Part shown: positions 45,401 to 61,493 of the stretch, piece after piece
Position numbering within the stretch: position 1 is the first letter of the stretch
Layout of the letters: each line of letters starts with the position of its first letter
The notes under the pieces: generated by a model
The model's database searches: none
Told to the model about the DNA's origin: nothing
The model's input: the letters and a program-made list of their open reading frames with translations, nothing else
Origin: Brienomyrus brachyistius
Taxonomy: Eukaryota; Chordata; Actinopteri; Osteoglossiformes; Mormyridae
NCBI RefSeq assembly: GCF_023856365.1
Contig: NW_026042404.1
Location: forward strand, 79,501-143,500
Length of the DNA stretch: 64,000 nt
Direction: 5' to 3'
Position numbers and translations under genes: made by a program

Positions 45401-45467
45401 AGAGGACAACGGCAAGACCAAGTCCCTGGGGTCACCAGCAAGTCCCACAGCAGCCTGCTCTTCCTAA
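30469..45467 (+). CDS. rgs11: Regulator of G-protein signalling 11 (R7 family)
   Basis: Seventeen coding exons: 30469-30486, 31377-31473, 31766-31816, 37958-38064, 38448-38499, 38610-38668, 39218-39294, 39630-39711, 41807-41875, 42689-42712, 43001-43062, 43763-43876, 43970-44085, 44457-44544, 44673-44811, 44895-44977, 45335-45467; 456 residues. Domains: DEP (about 7-90), DHEX, GGL with the NPW motif near 253, RGS domain about 275-400 ([35 protein letters not shown]). The C-terminus [18 protein letters not shown] fits RGS11, not RGS9 (no long tail), RGS6 or RGS7. The protein binds Gbeta5 and speeds GTP hydrolysis by Gi/o. Start MPRLTK matches the family; an in-frame ATG at 30,424 would add 15 residues. 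At exon 10 the frame needs an acceptor five bases after the stronger one. Exon 1 is inferred from family similarity. Confidence 0.9.
33131..36118 (-). CDS. L2-type LINE ORF2: endonuclease and reverse transcriptase
   Basis: 995 residues without a stop. The N-terminal third is an apurinic-type endonuclease with its motifs intact: [25 protein letters not shown] and the catalytic LLSDHYLL. The reverse transcriptase follows: [72 protein letters not shown] and the YADDTQLYI catalytic box. The C-terminus ([37 protein letters not shown]) is typical of L2. All catalytic residues I can check are present, so the copy may be active or very recent. It nicks the target and copies its RNA by target-primed reverse transcription. 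Confidence 0.93.
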   Translation of the reverse strand: MSAPRVFNHGGLFHRGVCHNNLIKITMNPLLENSCDAIFKLKLGLLNIRSLAPKALLINEIITDFSLGALCLTETWLKPDEFMALNESTPAEYSYKHNPRPNRKGGGVAAIFQSNLGVSEKCGVSFSTFETLVLSLAGSSLSSSSPQITMVIVYRPPGPYSDFLKEFADFLTNLVVSTDKAVIVGDFNIHMEKDNDPLKTAFAAILDSVGVCQNVVGPTHVCNHTLDLIISHGILVEHVSIMPQSPLLSDHYLLTFEIQYSLLLTTTPKYRIRRSIKALTTTTFMKQLPQSFSLTSEASCVNELEQATSNMEKSLRSTLDLVAPLRSIKHSNNKPAPWYSDNTRELKQASRKLERKWRSTKLEVFKSAWKESLSKYRQALVTARSVYLSRLIDMNKTNPKFLFESVARITQNSSLNLQIPQALKSDDFLTFFNGKITTIRQTIQCTPLPTYGCLPPASLMPTNNETFESFIPITHSELLSLIFSCKSSTSLVDPIPTKFFKEIAPQIGTTVLNVLNSSLRLGYVPKPFKMAVIRPVLKKPNLEPSVLGNYRPISNLPFISKIMEKVVVRQLSSFLQKTNANELYQSGFRPNHSTETALVKVMNDLLVASDRGCVSLLVLLDLTAAFDTVDHNILLDRLEGVVGITGTALSWFRSYLSDRYQYAHVNNESSKATKVEYGVPQGSVLGPLLFTLYMLPLGNIIRNHGIGFHCYADDTQLYISVNPDDISLLSRLEDCLLDIQCWMAKNFLMLNTEKTEVLVIGPKAARNKFHHLNVGNLPTQPNMVVRNLGVLVDSDLCFDAHIRSITRTAFYHLRNIAKLRKMLSLNDAEKLIHAFVSSRLDYCNALLSGCPSGSLHKLQMVQNAAARVLTNTKKFDHITPVLSSLHWLPVKSRIDYKILLLTYKALNGLAPEYLSELLTTYNPPRLLRSQAMGYLLVPRVERATAGCRAFSYKAPLLWNGLPPDVRVSGSLSIFKSRLKTHLFSLAYRDTSSSPS
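36215..37087 (-). CDS. L2-type LINE ORF1 with SGNH esterase-like domain
   Basis: 290 residues. The start [14 protein letters not shown] and [11 protein letters not shown] form two CxxC pairs, possibly a zinc-binding knuckle, followed by a short predicted coiled coil ([12 protein letters not shown]). The C-terminal half is an SGNH/GDSL hydrolase fold: block [10 protein letters not shown], block [13 protein letters not shown] and block V DGIHPS with the catalytic Asp-His pair. ORF1 esterases of this kind are known from CR1/L2-group elements and are thought to help RNA binding or membrane contact. The frame is open and lies 97 bp upstream of ORF2. Confidence 0.88.
   Translation of the reverse strand: MSTVPCSECNMFSYSSPVISGIYTCEKCQLVARLTEKIVVLEGRIRTLHNIQENESFIDSVLAAPDMSAIASKSPPAPAAEPSQQGEWVTTRRHSRKSKPNLHRHHSPIRVSNRFSLLSETPTETPVESALIIGDSILRNVRVATPATIVNCLPGARATDISANLKVLAKSKRKYSQIVIHVGTNDVRLRQSEITKANFKEVCNIAKKMCVSVTCSGPIPARRGDEMYSRLSSLHRWLSEWCPINGVGYIDNWRMFWGRPGLLKRDGIHPSRAGADLLSKSIARSLQANR
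38183..38312. mobile_element. Second copy of the GTGTTTCCCA MITE
   Basis: The left end AGTATTTCTCAATCTGGTCC is an inverted complement of the right end GAGGACCGGATTGGGAAACA. GAGGGTGCAAAAACGTAGAC and GAGGGAGCAAAAACGTGGAT are internal repeats. More diverged on the left than the copy at 23.3 kb. It lies in rgs11 intron 4. Confidence 0.75.
38765..38990. mobile_element. Palindromic MITE, copy A (relative of the 29-bp satellite)
   Basis: A 226-bp fold-back element in rgs11 intron 6. The left arm reads TGGGAGTTTTACTTACACAA, GAAGGAAAAATGATTGGTTC and GAGATAACCAATTAGATTGT; the right arm is its inverted complement (GCAATCTGATTGGTTATC, CGAACCAATCATTTTCCTTC, TTTTTGTGTAAGAAAACCTC). The arms pair over more than 90 bp. 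No ORF and no obvious target-site duplication. Confidence 0.85.
39870..40075 (+). repeat. tRNA-derived SINE
   Basis: GTGGTGGCTCTGGGCCTAGG (A-box region), AAGGTTGTTGGTTCAAATCC (B box), CTACTCCGTTGGGCC and AAGGGCCTTAACC follow in SINE order. Located in rgs11 intron 8. Confidence 0.7.
40266..40300. repeat. Long G homopolymer
   Basis: More than 20 consecutive G bases. Other long G runs lie near 5,868, 41,069, 49,682 and 53,419. Their lengths are probably unreliable in the assembly. Confidence 0.85.
40770..40915 (-). repeat. tRNA-derived SINE (reverse)
   Basis: Inverted copy of the 26.0-kb SINE family: GGTTTAGGGACTTCTCTCAG, CCAGTGGTGATGTCACTCTG, GGGATTTAAACCGGCAACC and GCTCAGCCACACACC on the forward strand. 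Confidence 0.65.
42378..42627. mobile_element. Palindromic MITE, copy B (relative of the 29-bp satellite)
   Basis: A 250-bp fold-back element in rgs11 intron 9. The ends are TGGGAGTTTTACCCTCACAA and GCGCAAGTAAAACTCCCA. Both arms contain GATTGGTTCAGAGAGATAAC-type sequence followed by a CCAATTAGATTG or CAGTCTGATTGG block. It is highly similar to copy A, and the centre has a C run (GACCCCCCCCC). Confidence 0.85.
43446..43640 (+). repeat. 5'-truncated SINE
   Basis: GATCAGAAGGTCGCCGGTTC (B box), GGTCCTTGAACAAGGCCCTT and a tail GGAGAGCAAGATGGAGGAG, GAATTTCCTTATAGGG of a common fish SINE/LINE 3' end. The A box is missing. Confidence 0.65.
44186..44335 (+). repeat. tRNA-derived SINE with A-tail
   Basis: Same family as 25.18 kb: GTGTGTGACTCAGCAG, GGTCATCAGCTCAAATCCC, CTATTGGGCCGTCGATCAG, GACTGACTGACCCTG, then 14 A. 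It lies in rgs11 intron 13. Confidence 0.75.
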
Positions 45468-48400
45468 CACTGCCTCCTGGGGGGGGGATGCACTCTGAGC
45501 TCACTGCTGCCCCACAGAGGCTGTTTGGGGGCGGTGCTCTGCTGCTCTATTTGACGCAGTCTTCCAGGATTTTTAACTTCGGATGTATTTTTATTATAGT
45601 GTCATGTTAAATAAGAACAGACTAAATTATGGTTTAGATCAGAAGTGAGAAAAGTCCTGTGTCTCTATATATAGGAAAAGTTTATTTCATTAGTAACAGA
45701 CAAACCATAGTTGAGCCAAATATTGCCTTATTACTAAGTAATAAACATCTGCATACAACTTTCACTGAAACAATGGTTGTAATAGATAAATAGCCATTTA
45801 AAACTTGGCATTTAGCTCAGTGCTTATAATGTGGATTGTGTCCCATATTCCAGATCAAAACTGTGCAGTTTCGAACCTGCATCATGTCTGCTTCAGATTC
45901 CAGCAGCTTCTCTCATCCTTTGTTCATTTACTTCTTCAGCATTTCTCAATAAATTAAGCAAGTTTTTAATTCACCTTTAGTGGAATTCTGTCACTTAAAT
46001 ACCAAAATAGAATAACACAGGTGTCGTACTTTTCAACCATTTTTCTTTTGGCTTATAAACGGCATGTGCTACTCTGAGATCACTGACCTGCTGGAGATGT
46101 GGTTCGGAACCGCAGGTGACCTCGAGTTCTTTTTTTTTTCCTCCGTGGAGGGAATCAAACAACAAAAGAGATTAGCCAGAGATCCACCCTGCACGGACTT
46201 GCTGGTATGATGGGAACGGGACCTAGATTTACTGGAAGCACAAAGAGAGCAAACTAAATTCTGCCCAACAGACAGGCGGAACAAATCGCTACAAAAGGTT
46301 TCAGTCACCTGTCTCCCCTGCCAGGACAGCACCTCCCTCCCACAGCGCACCAACAATACATTATACTATTATACCGTGTCTTGGAAAAGTATTGGAATCC
46401 TACTTAGTGTTTTAAAAAGCAGCACATTTCTAAATTATCTATATCCCAGTCCCTGAAAGCTATAACTAAAGATTACTGAGGGTAAGATGAATCTCTGCTG
46501 CATCTCATAAGTTCATTAAAAATCGAAACTTCCTTTCTTTCAGAACTGAATTTTCTGCCATGTTGGTCTTTAAAATTGTCCATTCGGCTCCAACAAGCTT
46601 TCGAACTCCAGTTTGAATGAAATATTGGGCTGCGAATGTGAAGTAGACAGGGTCATGGTGAGGAATGCGTCAGGAATATGGGGCGTGTCTGGAAGTCTGT
46701 GTCCATCACCAAAGCCTGTGATATTCATTATTGGCGGTTTGTTTATTGGCTGCTAAGGCTCACAATGGAAGCTCAATACTAAGTGTTTTGAATTACTGAA
46801 GTTTGCATGTTGACGGAGCCGGGATGGATGGATGGATGGATGGATAGATAAATGTTTAATAATACATGCAGTACAAGTGTCAAACTAACTTTACCAGACA
46901 AGCCCATTAAAACGAGGCTCTCAGTTTCTCTTGAAATTCTTATGTAAAAAAAAAAAAAAATAATAATAATAAACTACTTTGCATGTTACTTTTTAATAGA
47001 TTTCCTTTTTAAAAAATTAAATCTGACTACGCAAATCCTTCAACTCCTACACTACCCATCAAGGCAATCCTCAGGATTCCAGCAGCACAGAGTTAACTGA
47101 TGTTCTGCGCGGTTCTTAAAAATGCATGAAACTCGCGAGATAAAAATAAAACAACCGCAACAGAGAATACTGAAATTCCGTCTTCATATTACTGAAACAT
47201 ACAGGATTAAGAGACAACATGAAGTTGGGAAAGGGATTGGTGGGGGGTGGGGGGTGGGATTAAAGGCACTGTCAGCATAACATCATAAAGACGGCACCGA
47301 TGTCCATTTGCCATGGATTATGTTGTATTCTGCGACTAAAAAGGACCCATAATCTGATTAAGTTCACATCAGACTAATGAGTGAATCTTCTCTGACAGCA
47401 TTACTGACGCATAGCCCGCCATCCAGAGCTGCATTAGTGCGTTATGGGTTTCTAAGGCCCACCTTAACACAGCAGGGAAACACGTGCTGCTTAGTACGCT
47501 ATTTCTCGGATCTGTAACATCGTAAGGTCACAGTACAACGTCGTGTCTTTCTGCAACTTTATAGCAGGGCTGAACAGCCAGGTGGCATTTTGGGCATTTT
47601 CAAGGTGAGCCGATGGGTAGGCGAGCCGGCAAAAATCTTGGGGAACCCCCCCCCCCTTTCCCAGTCAGCAAAATTTATTGCACAGCAAAAGTTATGGAGA
47701 CCCCAGCTCTGTAAAATTTACTGTGGGAGTCCAAGGAAACTTTAAAAACACAATATCTCAATCTCCGGAGTCCTTTAAACCTAAAAAATATACAAAGAAA
47801 TCTATGCTGTGATTCTGCTAGAGAATTTGGGCCCCATGAATGCATATCATATTGGGCCACAAACCCACACCAATGCAGTTATGTTCCAAGTTTTTTACTG
47901 TCCTAATCTCCCCCCCTTAACTGCGCCCCAGACTTGATGTTCCACGTTACAATTTCAACCAAATGTTGTGTGTTAAAAAAAAAATTAAATTGTGCACCAA
48001 AATTTTTTAACATGAAAGCAAGCATTAATAAAACTTAATCAAATGTTGATTTTTTTTTTTTTATATATAGAATTTCTCATTGTTTTGCTGATATCTGGGA
48101 AAACTGGGTTCATGGATCGGGATGGAAAGGCATGTTCAACGCACATTTTTTTTTAAATATTGATTTCCAGCAACTAATAAGCAAATCGAGGGAAATCTGC
48201 AAGGTACAAATCTGCAAGGTACAACAGAACCGTTCATCTCATTTCTACCCCGTCAAATCGCGTCCCAGGCTTTCTGGACCTCCCACTGAAATGCATTCAG
48301 CGACATCCACCTAAACAATTGCATTACCCCGGCAACGGGACTGCAGTAATCTCATTTAGTCTGAGAATTTGTGTGTCAGAAGGTAGAAAATTAGGATACG

Positions 48401-49898
48401 GACACGTTGCTCAAAGAGTGCCACGGAGTCACCAGCAGTATCATCAAACACGCCATTTAATACAATAATTTTTTTATCATTGTTTGTATAAATACAAATG
48501 ATTCTTATTAAACAGCATGACTGACTCGTGCAATACAAATAGGCATATGCATCAAAACCTTTATTAGATTTCAGAAATCACAGAAGAAAATCAAGCTTGG
48601 CAAAATAAAAATTATGCAAAATTATCCAGTATATTTCAGCCGTTTCTATAAATGTACGCTAAGGTGGTACTTGCCAACGCCGAAACAATTCTCTCATCCA
48701 GTCACAGTGCTCTTTAAAATGGAGATACTTTAATTTATTTAAGGTTGAGTTAAAACACGACATTTAATATTCAGAATAAAATCAAAATCTGATAAGGGAT
48801 TCACATCGTTTACCGTTTAACTGGTATGTCCATTTTCGATAGGCTTGTTGGGTGGGTAAAAACCCTATTTAACTGATCAGGGTCACTTAGGCAAGTTCAC
48901 CTTAATTAAAAACAAAATAACTAAACAGCACATAACTAGTCAAAGTGTAAACTCTGCTGTTGGCAAAAACTGTACGGCTGGACCCCCAAGGGCACCAGCG
49001 ACTGTAGGGCCTTGCTTGGCCAGTAGGGGGCCCCCTTGCACGTGACATTGCAAGGATTTGTAAGTTGTAGGGCGCAGATGGGAAACGAGGTGGGGTAAGA
49101 AGCATTTAAAGTGCGGAGCCACATACAGCCATGGGGGTGGGTTTGGGTTTCTAGCACAGCCTGCAAAGACCAGAATAAGTTCCTTTCCTCAACACACTAG
49201 CGCCCCCTTGGCCAAACACGACCCATGGTCACCTTGCAAATCATTAAGCTGCCCTGAACCCCACTCTGCTTTCAGTAAGTGCCATTTAAAAACAATGATA
49301 TACACACATTTTCAGGAGAGCACCTGTGAAGTCACCCCCCCACACACACACACACACACTACTGGCATTGTTTGGCACCCGACCCATGTAAACCTGACCC
49401 CGATTTGCATAATTTATTCAGGTATATATCAGAAACCAGGGTTTCTGCCACCTAGAGGCTGTACGGCGCAACAAGAGACAAATCGCCATCAAAAACACAG
49501 GACCTGGAGAATCACCCGGGGTGGGGGGGATACATACTGTCACGTACTGGCGTGGGTGGGGGAGGACGCAGGCAGTGTGGCAGTCAGCCAATGGGCGAAT
49601 TCACGAGAAAAAACACTGTATGTTAAAAACCGCTAGCATCCAGCATGAGAGAAAAAGGTCAAAGCGAGTCAGGGTTTTTCCGGGGGGGGGGGGGGGGGGG
49701 CAGGGTTGGTCTTACCTACACTGGCATGGGAGGGGTGGGAGGCATTGGTTAATGGTACAATGTGCAAGACAATTATCTGGGAGAGGAAAATTAACTTCCC
49801 CTAAAGTAAAACTAAAGTCACAAGAAAACTGTGGTACCCTCTGTCAATAGACCACACTCAAAAAACTCTGAGTAAAAGAGGAACGTTATTGGCCTGGC

Positions 49899-49942
<44 letters not shown>

Positions 49943-50044
49943 GCTTGAAATGCTTTTTACACATTTACACTAATGTATATCACAATGCTACCAAAGCTTT
50001 GCAAATGACCACAGAGCGGGACTGACACCCAAGTGTGTGTAGAA

Positions 50045-50088
<44 letters not shown>

Positions 50089-50352
50089 TCTCTCTCTGAA
50101 GTGCTTTAAAAACATAACGGATAAATTATTTTATGTGCAAACTGGGAGGGGGCAACAAAAAGTCGCAAAACACACATGGAATCGATCCCCTCCCCCATCA
50201 CAACCAACCCTCGGTGAACGAAACCAGAAAGTCAGTCATTGGCATCCCGGGTTCCGGACTTTGCTGAAATGCACGACCGGTGCGGGTTCTGGCGGGGGCT
50301 GACTGGGGGCAGGGGGGGTTGGCCTAGCAGCGCGGCAGTCGCCTTCCACGCA
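45468..50352. other. Intergenic region between convergent rgs11 and clcn7
   Basis: No further gene is recognised in 4.9 kb. The rgs11 3' UTR occupies the left part (AATAAA at 45,948). The rest holds a (GGAT)n repeat near 46,825, A and T runs, (TC)n near 49,904-49,935, (AC)n near 50,047-50,086 and a long G run at 49,682. The right part should include the clcn7 3' UTR; a reverse-strand AATAAA lies at 49,413-49,418, about 940 bases after the clcn7 stop. Confidence 0.5.
45948..45953 (+). promoter_or_regulatory. Candidate polyadenylation signal of rgs11
   Basis: AATAAA, 481 bases after the rgs11 stop codon; the first canonical hexamer I find downstream on this strand. Confidence 0.5.
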
Positions 50353-56906
<6,554 letters not shown>

Positions 56907-57214
56907 TCAGCTCCACTAAACTGGAAATATTCAGCAAAGGTCATACAGGGGTCTTTATTGCAAGGATAAGACTCCACTGGTGTGACTCCATGCCTTTGTG
57001 GCATTTTTTTCCTGGATTATTCATCAACACAGAGCCACCTTGTACTTTCCATCCTGAAACCGAAAAATCAATGGCGGAGGCCGAAGAAGCCCAACGCTGA
57101 CAGGACACTCTAATAACCTTTTTTTTACTCATCATAGCTTCCCTTCTTCCTTGAGGGTAACATTAGATTCTGGAGGCATGGAACTGATCTGAGATCAGAG
57201 CTTCGGGTGTGTAT

Positions 57215-58076
57215 ATGGGTGTGTCGAGACTAGATGGTCAGTATGGATAACTAAGGTGCACTAAAATTGGGTGAGCAGGCAAGGCATGTCACCCAGGTTG
57301 TGTGACAATTATTTTATATATATGTATATATATATTCCATCCACCATCCCTCTTTTATGGAGAACTGCGTTATTTTTATTGTCTATTGCAAAAAAAAAAA
57401 AAAAAAAACAATACATATATACATATATATTTATGGGTGTATCGAGACTAGATGGTCATTATGAATAACTAAGGTGCACTAAAATTGGGTGAGCAGGCAA
57501 GGCATGTCACCCCGGTTGTGTGACAATTATTTTATATGTATGTATATATATATTCCATCCACCATCCCTCCTTTACGGAGAACTGCGTTATTTTTATTGT
57601 CCATTGCGAAAAAAAAAAACTATATATATACATATATATTTATGGGTGTATCGAGACTAGATGGTCATTATGGATAACTAAGGTGCATTCAAATTGGGTG
57701 AGCAGGCAAGGCATGTCACCCAGGTTGTGTGACATTAATTATTTTATATATATGTATATATATATTCCATCCACCATCCCTCCTTTATGGAGAACTGCGT
57801 TATTTTTATTGTCTATTGCAAAAAAATAACACAAAAAAACTATATATATATATACACACATATATATTTATGGGTGTATCGAGACTAGTTGGTCATTATG
57901 GATAACTAAGTTGCACTAAAATTGGGTGAGCAGGCAAGGCATGTCACCCAGGTTGTGTGACAATTATTTTATATAAATGTATATATATATTCCCTCCACC
58001 ACCCCTCCTTTACGGAGGACTGCTTTATTATTAATATCCATTGCGAAAAAAAAACACAAGAAAAAGAAAAAATATC

Positions 58077-58118
<42 letters not shown>

Positions 58119-58279
58119 TATACATATATATACATATATATATATACATATATATACATATATATATATACATATATATACATATATATACATATATATA
58201 CATATATACATATATATACATATATATACATACATACATATATATACATATATATACATACATATATATATATATATAC

Positions 58280-58350
<71 letters not shown>

Positions 58351-58379
58351 CATATATATACATATATATATATATATAC

Positions 58380-58436
<57 letters not shown>

Positions 58437-58896
58437 TATACACATACATATATATATATATATATGGGTGTGTCGAGACTAGATGGTCAGTATGGATAAC
58501 TAAGGTGCACTAAAATTGGGTGAGCAGGCAAGGCATGTCACCCAGGTTGTGTGACAATTATTTTATATATATGTATATATATATTCCATCCACCATCCCT
58601 CTTTTATGGAGAACTGCGTTATTTTTATTGTCTATTGCAAAAAAAAAAAAAACTATATATATATATATATATATATACATATATATTTATGGGTGTATCG
58701 AGACTAGATGGTCATTATGGATAACTAAGGTGCACTAAAATTGGGTGAGCAGGCAAGGCATGTCACCCCAGTTGTGTGACAATTATTTTATATAAATGTA
58801 TATATATATTCCCTCCACCACCCCTCCTTTACGGAGGACTGCTTTATTATTAATATCCATTGCGAAAAAAAAAACACAAGAAAAAGAAAAAATATC

Positions 58897-58929
<33 letters not shown>

Positions 58930-59120
58930 GGGTGTGTCGAGACTAGATGGTCAGTATGGATAACTAAGGTGCACTAAAATTGGGTGAGCAGGCAAGGCAT
59001 GTCACCCAGGTTGTGTGACAATTATTTTATATATATATGTATATATATATTCCATCCACCATCCCTCCTTTACGGAGAACTGCGTTATTTTTATTGTCTA
59101 TTGCAAAAAAAAAACAGAAA

Positions 59121-59163
<43 letters not shown>

Positions 59164-59370
59164 TATTCATGGGTGTATCGAGACTAGATGGTCATTATGA
59201 ATAACTAAGGTGCACTAAAACTGGGTGAGCAGGCAAGGCATGTCACCCAGGTTGTGTGACAATTATTTTATATATATGTATATATATATATATATTCCCT
59301 CCACCACCCCTCCTCTACGGAGGACTGCTTTATTTTTATTTCCATTGCAAAAATAAAACATTTTAAAACA
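57215..59370. repeat. Tandem array of about eight 210-240-bp units with TA-rich spacers
   Basis: Units share GGTGTGTCGAGACTAG, ATGGTCA, ATAACTAAGGTGCAC, GGGTGAGCAGGCAAGGCATG, GGTTGTGTGACAATTA, CCATCCACCATCCCTC and ATTGCAAAAAA. The GGCAAGGCATG core occurs near 57,272, 57,491, 57,702, 57,929, 58,522, 58,748, 58,986 and 59,226. Units are joined by (TA)n or (CATATA)n tracts; the one from about 58,076 to 58,464 has expanded to nearly 400 bp. The Tyr/Ile-rich ORFs on both strands are artefacts. The array lies on the 5' side of the visible clcn7 exons. One stray copy of the core lies at 12.89 kb. Confidence 0.93.
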
Positions 59371-59569
59371 CAAAAAAAAAAAAAAACGAAAATAATAATA
59401 ATAAAAATTATTTTGAATGTGTATTCAAATAAGTTTGAATGTGTGTGAACTATATATAAATATATATATACACATGCATATACAGAAATATATACACACA
59501 CACACACATATATATATATAAAGACACACACAGACACACACTCACATAAACACATACACACACTGTGTA

Positions 59570-59940
59570 CAGTCTTATGCAAAGGTTTGGCACCCCTTGA
59601 CAAATAACATCTTTTCAATTACAAAAGCAACAATATCAGTTAATATAGTCTCTTTAGGAACTGGGGGGAAAATACACAATATTTTCAGCAAACATTGATG
59701 AATAGTTACTTTTTATGCCATAAATTGAACAAAATTACAAAATAAAAACATTATTATGGCACTCTGCAAAAGTTTGGGCACCCTACGTAATCAGTACTTA
59801 GTAACACCTCCTCTGCCAGATATCACAGCTTACAAGCGCTTCTTATAGCCAGCTGAAAGGCTTTCAGTTCTTGTACTTGGGATTTTCTCACATTCTTCCT
59901 TGCAAAAGGCTTCTAGTTCTGTAATATTCTAATATATCAA
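59570..59940. repeat. Tc1-like transposon relic
   Basis: ATGCAAAGGTTTGGCACCCC and GCAAAAGTTTGGGCACCC are duplicated outer motifs of decayed Tc1 elements. TAGTAACACCTCCTCTGCC, and TTCTTATAGCCAGCTGAAAG follow the usual 5' region. There is no intact transposase. Confidence 0.6.
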
Positions 59941-60566
59941 GGGCTGTATTGTCAAATAGGAGATCGGCAGCATTCTCCCACCTGAGAAAACTGTACTACA
60001 ATGCCCTTGATAGTGTGTAGAAACACACTCGTCAGCTCTAGTCCTCCTGTAACAACGCAAAAGGACTGGCAACCCTCAGGTATTTATGCGTGCGATTGTA
60101 TGATAAATTCACCCTGACAGTCTCACACTTCTCTTGGTACCAACAGGTCTCATGGAATATATAAAAGGCAACTGCAACAATTATACTCGGCACTAAACAT
60201 CGAGGCACGGAAATGCAGCAGAGCTTGTGTATTTCTCAGGATGCATTCTAGTAAAATGCCCGGAAAATGAGCTAAAGACATATTTCAAGGGGCACTATAT
60301 AAAACCGATGGAAATTTTACTGATTAAATAAAAGGAAAAGCATTGTTTGAAAAATCACAAATGTTTCTAAGATTCAATGCATCGCTTTTTGACCACATCA
60401 TAGCGATGAACACATCATTGTTCCTGACAATGTCCTAATACAGAAATAAAACTTTATGTTGGTAAACTCAAAAAGCCTTCAGCTGTCACACTGGCTAACG
60501 ATCTCAAACGATTATAAAGCAGCATTTTGAAAAGCGCTGTTTTAAAATAACAGCTACAACACTTAC

Positions 60567-60613
60567 CTTGTCTTCTGGCCAAATGCTTTTCACGGCTTGG
60601 CACTCCAACGGTG
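60567..60613 (-). other. Exon-like 47-base segment of unknown transcript
   Basis: On the reverse strand a pyrimidine-containing acceptor (AAATTTCGTTTCAG) precedes 47 bases ending AGAAGACAAG with a strong donor (GTAAGTG). It lies about 300 bases downstream of the promoter-like motifs at 60.92-61.02 kb. None of the three frames matches clcn7. It could be a 5' UTR or non-coding exon. Confidence 0.3.
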
Positions 60614-60920
60614 CTGAAACGAAATTTGTATTTCCTCCTACCTCGTTTGCCCTTCAGTTCTTCTTTTCTCCCTTTGGATGTTTTTTTCCTTCTTCTTTGG
60701 ATATTGTTTTTTATTTTTGTTTGTTTTTTTTACTTTGCATGTTTTTCCTTCTTCGGATATTATTTTTTTGGCTTATTTTTTTAGACGATGTTTTTTTCGT
60801 CTTCTTTAAAAATTGTTTTTTTTTTCATCCTTTTGATGTTGTTTTACGGAACAAGAGCCGTACAGTGCTACTCTATCAGGAGGTAGCGCCAACTGAACGC
60901 CTTGAAGCAGTACCCAGCTC

Positions 60921-61022
60921 TTTTATAGGGAGCGTCAACCCGAAGTCAAGTTCTAGAACGTTGCACTCACTTTTCATTGGTTTCCCAGCTATGCTGTCAG
61001 AATAATGTTTGCTGATTGGTCG
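60921..61022 (-). promoter_or_regulatory. TATA/HSE/CCAAT cluster resembling a Pol II promoter
   Basis: Reading the reverse strand: a CCAAT box (GACCAATCAGC, 61,011-61,020), a second CCAAT (60,976-60,980), a perfect TTCTAGAA heat-shock-type half-site pair (60,951-60,958) and CTATAAAA (60,921-60,928). Order and spacing fit a TATA promoter with its start near 60,895. The gene it would drive is not recognised. Confidence 0.35.
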
Positions 61023-61493
61023 AAAATTTTAAAACGTACCCGAGTACTGTAAAAAAACTCAAGATCTTGCTACCCTACGGAGCACCCATAAGGTGATTTT
61101 TTTTATACGTTATATGCAGCTATTTGTAGCAGGCCGTAATTAGACTAATCCACCCTTTGTCAATAAAGCCAACAAGAGAACAGGTTGCCCAAAGTTTGCT
61201 CAGGTACACGCCACAGCACAACCTTAAAAACACATCCAGCACAAATCACACTAGTGAATGACACAGCAAATCACAGCAATAAAAAAGACCCCTATGGGCA
61301 ATCCAGCACCCAGACTACAGGTGCCAAAAGGCCCAGCCTGCCTAATAATGAACCCAAAATATACATACAACAAAGAAAAAGACACAAACAAAAAAGAAAA
61401 TAAAACTAGCCAGCTGCTCCCACTAAACCCCGCTCCCGAGGCCACTAAGCCGGCTGGCTTGATAATACACGATACAACCTCAGATAAAACATA

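Noticed and set aside
30469..45467. Assignment of this gene to rgs9, rgs7 or rgs6
   Set aside because: The short C-terminus [12 protein letters not shown] and the MQDPDMG and [11 protein letters not shown] stretches fit RGS11; RGS9 has a different or much longer tail, and RGS6/7 have different linkers.
57964..58513. Long Tyr/Ile-rich ORFs on both strands
   Set aside because: They are translations of (TATA/CATA)n microsatellite sequence.
60568..61005. Forward 145-codon Phe-rich ORF
   Set aside because: It is the complement of A-rich intron-like sequence with T runs; no domain, and it lies over the reverse-strand promoter-like motifs.
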